Under the pieces are notes generated by a model that searched no databases, had not been told where the DNA came from, and worked only from the letters and a program-made list of their open reading frames with translations. The position numbers were made by a program, and so were the translations under genes. 50,788 nucleotides of DNA from Cerrena zonata (Eukaryota > Basidiomycota > Agaricomycetes > Polyporales > Cerrenaceae): positions 1-50,788 of the forward strand of contig JASBNA010000129.1 in assembly GCA_038087015.1 (NCBI GenBank), read 5' to 3'. Below, piece by piece: positions 46,209 to 50,788 of the stretch (the first letter of the stretch is position 1; every line of letters starts with the position of its first letter).

Positions 46209-48774
46209 CTACTCCCAGAATTTATCTGCATCTGCATCAATAGCTAAGATATACTGCTGAATTCTTGGGGTCCAAACCCTGCAATCAGCTGCTAATTTGA
46301 TCTGCTGGAATGCAATGACTGTCTCCTTAGGAACAACAAAAACAAATTTAACAAAGTCAAAATATTGAGAAATGAGAGGCCATATCTCTTTGAAAAATTT
46401 CACCTCTATGGGATGAGATGATGAAACTGTGAATTGAAAAGCTACCATCCCTTTAATCCCACCTTGATCATTAACCTCAAAAGCAAATGAGTCAATACCA
46501 GGAAAAGTGGAGGAAATAGGGCGATAATACTTGGAGGAAAGAAAATTAGGAGAAACAAACTTGTCAAAATACTCCACACTATCAATATGTGACAGGTCTA
46601 CAAGCAACCTTTGAGTTGAATCAACAAGGGAGGTAAAATGGTAAGGGTTGGCTTGGTGGTTGAAGATGTATTGTTGAGCCATCTGTTCAAAGAGAATGCC
46701 TGCGCATAAAGCTGTCCCAGGGTTCTTTAATAAGGACAAAAAGCTGTCCCTAAAAGCAGCAGCAAGATCTTTCTTCCGCTTCAATACAAGCTTGTGAGAT
46801 ATGAACCCAGAGATGAGTGTTCCATCTGGCACCTGTCGATCTATAGTGCCATAATATGACAGAGGGTTGATCTGTATTATATCATGGCTAGTCGAATTGA
46901 AGAAAACCGACGCATCGCTCAAGAGGATTCGCAACTGGTTTCCATCAATAAGTTGAACCGTCGTATCAATTTTCCGTTCAATCACATTGTCCACGTTGTG
47001 AAAGAGGCGTCTCACAGAGCCTCCAAAGTTGGTGAACGCTCGGCGCCATTCATCCAGGCCACGTTGTATTTTAGACGCATCACTAGAACAAAATAAGAGT
47101 CAAATCTGCATCTGGTAGGGGCAACAGACAGCTTTACTCACCGAGACAAGTAGACCTCCGACCAGCCCCAAGTTTTCATCACAAATTTACGGGAGGTTTG
47201 TATATTGAACTTTGCCCAGGCCTTGAAGCGGTGTTCGCTTGGTGACGATGCCAAAATAGAGTCCCAGCGAGTCAGGAATTTACTAGTGTCCATCGCACGA
47301 TCCTGCTCATTGTTGATGTCGTAGAGGATAAGCCCGTCGCTATCGCTATTCAAATCTTGTTGTAGCGATAAGACTGAATGATCAGGAATCCAATAGACAC
47401 CCTGATCTAGAAACACATAGCGAGCTTTCGGTGAAAGAGAAAGGATGGTACTTTTCCCGGCAGCAAGCCTTCTGAGAAGACAGTAGGTCAGATACATAGA
47501 CTTTCCTGGGGCAAGTGTCAGAGTGAAGATCAGATTATCACACATAATATACACACCAATTCCCGGTTGCCCAAGAAGGAGGGTATCCACGAGTCCCAAG
47601 CGCTTGCCTGACTCAACAAAGTGCTCGAGCTCAACATATTCCTCGCGAATGAGAAAGCGTGGCATTGATGGCCAGGATTTGATATTATAGTTCAAGCCTG
47701 GAACGTGGTCGAGTTTGATAAATCTGGCTTTGACTGATGTCGACGATGTGGGATCATCGGAGACGGTGACGGACGAAGCTAGATCAGGGATATCTACTTC
47801 CACGGTATCAATAATTTGATCCCAGTGATCCTTATTCTTCCACAGGAAGGCGTGTATTGCAAAGGTGTTTCGGTGCATCAGTATATCTTCTTCCATTGAA
47901 TGAAGTAGTCGTGGCCATGAGGGATCAGCAATACGCGTAGGGCTGCCGCTTAGCCTCGGACGCTTTCGAGATGCAGATCCTATGGTCGAATAAGCATTAT
48001 GATGTCGAGAGGCGAAGTGAACAACAAACCTCCGAATTCCTCATCGATCTCGGGCAAAGATGCCGACGTTGTCTGTTCAGGCCCTACGGCTACAGTGGGT
48101 TTAATATGGTGGCCATTTAATTGCCTGATCTTGGATGGAAATATTATATCACGTACAAAACACCGGTGCCTCGACCGACTGCTGTCGTTGAGTCAAGTCC
48201 TCTATCAGATATGTCAGAACCAACCGTCTATGAAAGTAGCGTTAATGACCAACTAGGGAGGGATGGTGCTCGTTGATGTCCAGAGTAAGATTCGGTGCAA
48301 CTGTCAAATACTGACATTTCATAAGCGGGACAGAATGCACGGTGGGATATGCGGAACTGGCAGATCCATAAAATGTGACATACTGGATTGAGTGGCGATG
48401 ACAATATCTATAATGCTCCCATTCCCAGTGTTAGGTTGTCGAGGAAGATGTTCCGCTAGTTCAACGATAGGTTCTATCGCATCTCGCTCGACCGACTGAG
48501 TGCCAAGCCACTTCAAAACAGACTCCAAACGAACATCGCGATTTGGTGCTTCGCCATACTATAAGAATGTAAGCGGATCAACGTGATGAAGTCCAGACAG
48601 AACCCTCACCTTGAACAGATAAATGATGTCTTGTCCTAGGCAAGGTTGAAAATTTGGGTGGACACGAATTTGGGACTCTAATTCTTGAGCCCTTGTCTGC
48701 TCCGATACAGAAAACAGATAGGGTAAAGGCAGACGTTTATCTGGCAGATAAACAGTATAGCTGTAGCGAGACAT
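46209..48774 (-). CDS. Crinkler/RHS-type effector: ubiquitin-like header, P-loop NTPase, REase-like C terminus
   Basis: Exons that can be placed are 48774-48610, 48558-48384, a middle exon ending near 48030 (its start is uncertain), 47979-47557, 47505-47142 and 47082-46209. The first two encode a short beta-rich header (MSRYSYTVYLPDKRLPLPYL) of the ubiquitin-like CRN type. The intron at 47556-47506 splits the Walker A motif, so GQPGIG and KSMYL become adjacent after splicing. The C-terminal domain has FEQMAQQY and VAFQFTVSSSHP, resembling the PD-(D/E)XK-like nuclease part of CRN/RHS proteins. These families were described in oomycetes, fungi and trypanosomes as secreted or nuclear effectors, often spread through transposon-rich DNA. 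The frame looks intact; activity is not shown. Confidence 0.72.
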
Positions 48775-49284
48775 GATTCACAAATGAGTAGGTTATACGG
48801 GGGATGGATATGGTATTGGGAGCGGCTGGTAGTACGCGGCAAAGAATCGCAACGATTGAAGTTTCCCAGCTCGACAAAAGCGGACTGAACCCTTTCCAAG
48901 TCTATATTAGGCGACTGGCGAGGTAACAGTGCTGGTACGAGAGTCGAGGATGGAAAGAGTGGTCACCAAGCGTGTGTTCATTCTCCACACGCAAGTCTCA
49001 ACAGTGTGCCTTTTCATCTCAGTCAAACATCAATTTATCATAGTGCAAAAAAGGTGAAACAATAAAACTCTATACTACGCAAATGATTGCACACATACAC
49101 GAAATGACAAGGTATTACTAGTAAAAGAAGAAGAAAAGGGGGGGACGAGTACAGCAATGTAAACGGCAACATGACACACAAGGTCCATAAAGATGGAGTT
49201 ACAGATGAATGGGCTACACTTGATTTGTTCAATACTTCTTTCCTCGAGTCTGCACGCATATAGTTTAACAGGTGGAGGCAATGT
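48775..49284. other. Intergenic region between the effector gene and hexokinase
   Basis: About 510 bp containing the 5' region of the effector gene and the 3' UTR of hexokinase. It has no gene, no repeat shared with the rest of the window, and normal base composition. Confidence 0.6.
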
Positions 49285-50788
49285 CTAGAGATCCTTATAT
49301 AGTCCTTTATCTTTCCGTACTTTCGTCATTGCTAAAGATAGACTGTGAGCCCATGTAATGAACGAGGTTTGAAAAGGGTAACATACCAGCGACGATTGCA
49401 CTTCCGATACCACTACCATCCTCCGCGTGGTGGGTGACAATATTGCTACGAAGGGAATTAGCAAGAAGCACAAAACCAAGAATGAAGATACTTACCGCCC
49501 CTTCTCGCCAAAGATATCGACCAAGCCCTCGTGTATCCTATCCGCGAAGCCAGGATATTTCTATCAAAGCAACGATCAATAACATTCTACCTCAACGACA
49601 GCAGTACTTACGTTGTACAGGGAACCATCGGCACCGACCGAACAACCCTTGTCCAAGTACCCCATCTTGCTGACGATAGCAGCAATACCACATGCGCTTA
49701 GCCTAGCAGCACGACGACCAACAAGACGAGCGAGAGCACGGAAGAATTGACGTTCGGCGAGGGTGGTTTCGAGAGCGAAGAAGTGGGAGAAAATGCCGAT
49801 GATCATGAGAAGTTCATCTGTTGGGTCACTAGATGTATAAGAGTAAACATATGCGCTGCATGATAGGGTACAGACACAAACCTCTCCATGAGCGACAGGA
49901 AGGCGGTATCGAAACTATAGGGGATCTCGATTTTGTAGGTGTTCTGCCCGAGGAAAACGACGCCCTCGTCGATGAGTTCGCAAATGATGAGCCGGAGGAT
50001 CTCTCCGAGGTAACGACCCGAGATGAGTTTCTATCAAACAACGGCGATAAGTACGATAAAATAATCAGGAACACGATGACACACCTCGAACGCCTGTTCG
50101 CCAGGTTTATTCGACTGCTCATCAATAGTGATGTCATATTTTGTTCTGGGGAGATGCTCGTGCTCAAATGAGTCGAAAGCACCCTGAAAACAGTAAAATT
50201 AGCCCTTGGGATTACATCCAAGGAGGAAAATGCACGCACCCATTCACAGTTGATCGCCATCTCTGCATCGGGGTCGATGCCGAGGTGCGCAATCTTTGGG
50301 ATATCACCAACACGCTCCATATAAGCCGCATTACATCCCGTACCGAAGATACAGGCAATACGAGTGTTGGGTTCGACATAGTGTGAAGCGATAAGAGTAC
50401 CCGTCGTATCGCAAGTGAGAGCTACGATCGTAGCGGGAACATCCTGAACGATAGTATTGAACGCCAGATACTAGCAAGATATGCATGACCAGGACTCACG
50501 AATTTGGCGAGACTCTTTCTGAACATTTCAGCAACATCATGACCTTCGGTGTTGGGGCTGCCAAAGCCTTTTGTCCATCGGATGAGAACGCCGTGATCGA
50601 TTTTGTCTTGGCTAGGATGCATGCGTCACGGATAAGATAGTTGATCAGAGAGTACCCACTCACGAGCATGGATACGAGAACTAGGGTAGGGGTTTGTATC
50701 AGAAGAATGCAGAAATGATGCGAAGAGTGACATACAGTGAAACCGAGTGGGAGGATTTTGCCTTTGGGCGATTCACCGCTCTCCTGAA
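49285..50788 (-). CDS. Hexokinase (C-terminal part; 5' end beyond the window)
   Basis: Phosphorylates glucose and other hexoses in the first step of glycolysis. Exons visible: 50788-50736 (partial), 50680-50664 (17 nt), 50611-50500, 50470-50240, 50183-50085, 50030-49882, 49828-49612, 49560-49496, 49445-49387 and 49331-49285. Characteristic hexokinase sequences are LGFT-FSYPCS, IRWTKGFGSPNTEGHDV (sugar-binding loop), CDTTGTLIASHY, IFGTGCNAAYME (phosphate-binding), NCEW-GAFDS, PRTKYD, EKLISGRYLGEILRL, DPTDELL and the C-terminal DGSGIGSAIVAA. A microexon of 17 nt is unusual but matches the conserved protein exactly. This is the only clear housekeeping gene here and marks the edge of the repetitive region. 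Confidence 0.96.

Noticed and set aside
46029..46247. 72-aa plus-strand frame between the helicase pseudogene and the effector gene
   Set aside because: It is short, has no domain, and overlaps the end of the effector gene.

Overview
The window looks like nuclear DNA of a filamentous basidiomycete, probably an Agaricomycete. The genes carry many 50-80 nt GT-AG introns. The right end holds an ordinary hexokinase gene and, beside it, a Crinkler/RHS-type effector gene. Most of the rest is repetitive accessory DNA. It resembles the fungal subtelomere/giant-transposon compartment where C2H2-OrsD-RecQ-like helicase genes and TET/JBP-like dioxygenases occur. The species cannot be named from sequence alone.

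Layout, left to right. 72-773 (-) is a small four-exon hypothetical gene. 774-1950 is non-coding and rich in hairpins: a roughly 188-nt foldback plus several GCGTC..GACGC palindromes. 1955-7346 (-) is an intact 1,704-aa zinc-finger/OrsD/SF2 (RecQ-like) helicase gene. From about 7,780 to 35,688 the DNA is a nested set of inverted repeats. A unit U of about 10.6-10.9 kb lies between outward-facing copies of a 0.7-kb block T that contains a tRNA-derived, SINE-like sequence. T-U-T occurs twice in opposite orientation (7780-19772 and 22493-34762). The first copy is also flanked by an inverted 1.8-kb piece of the helicase gene (IR-B). The second is flanked on both sides by a 0.9-kb block V (IR-C), whose outer end is the same sequence in two unrelated contexts, so 21.59-35.69 kb looks like a TIR-bounded element of about 14.1 kb.

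Each U carries three genes: (1) an 876-aa protein of an unknown Agaricomycete family; (2) a 394-aa protein with the HxD...H...R signature of 2-oxoglutarate/Fe(II) dioxygenases, probably TET/JBP-like; and (3) a 585-aa basic/acidic coiled-coil-type protein. Genes 1 and 2 are divergent. The roughly 2.7 kb between them holds 12-14 short palindromes with compensatory arm changes, further perfect palindromes and 13-, 21- and 157-bp tandem repeats. The two U copies differ by substitutions, a homopolymer indel, tandem-unit number and about 300 bp of promoter repeat, so they are separate copies and not one sequence read twice.

35689-39176 (-) is a ParB-like gene cut off at its 3' end by V. 39351-45156 (-) is a second C2H2/OrsD/helicase gene with three in-frame TGA codons. 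These two genes share a 20-bp palindrome (AAAGTTGCTGCAGCAACTTT) present about 15 times in introns, exons and flanks, and not seen elsewhere in the window. 46209-48774 (-) is the Crinkler-type gene and 49285->50788 (-) the hexokinase.

Working model (inference): U is a mobile cassette that pairs a DNA-base-modifying oxygenase with a palindrome-rich divergent promoter, which could counter cytosine-methylation silencing. The neighbouring helicase gene shows the CGA-to-TGA decay expected of an unprotected methylated repeat.
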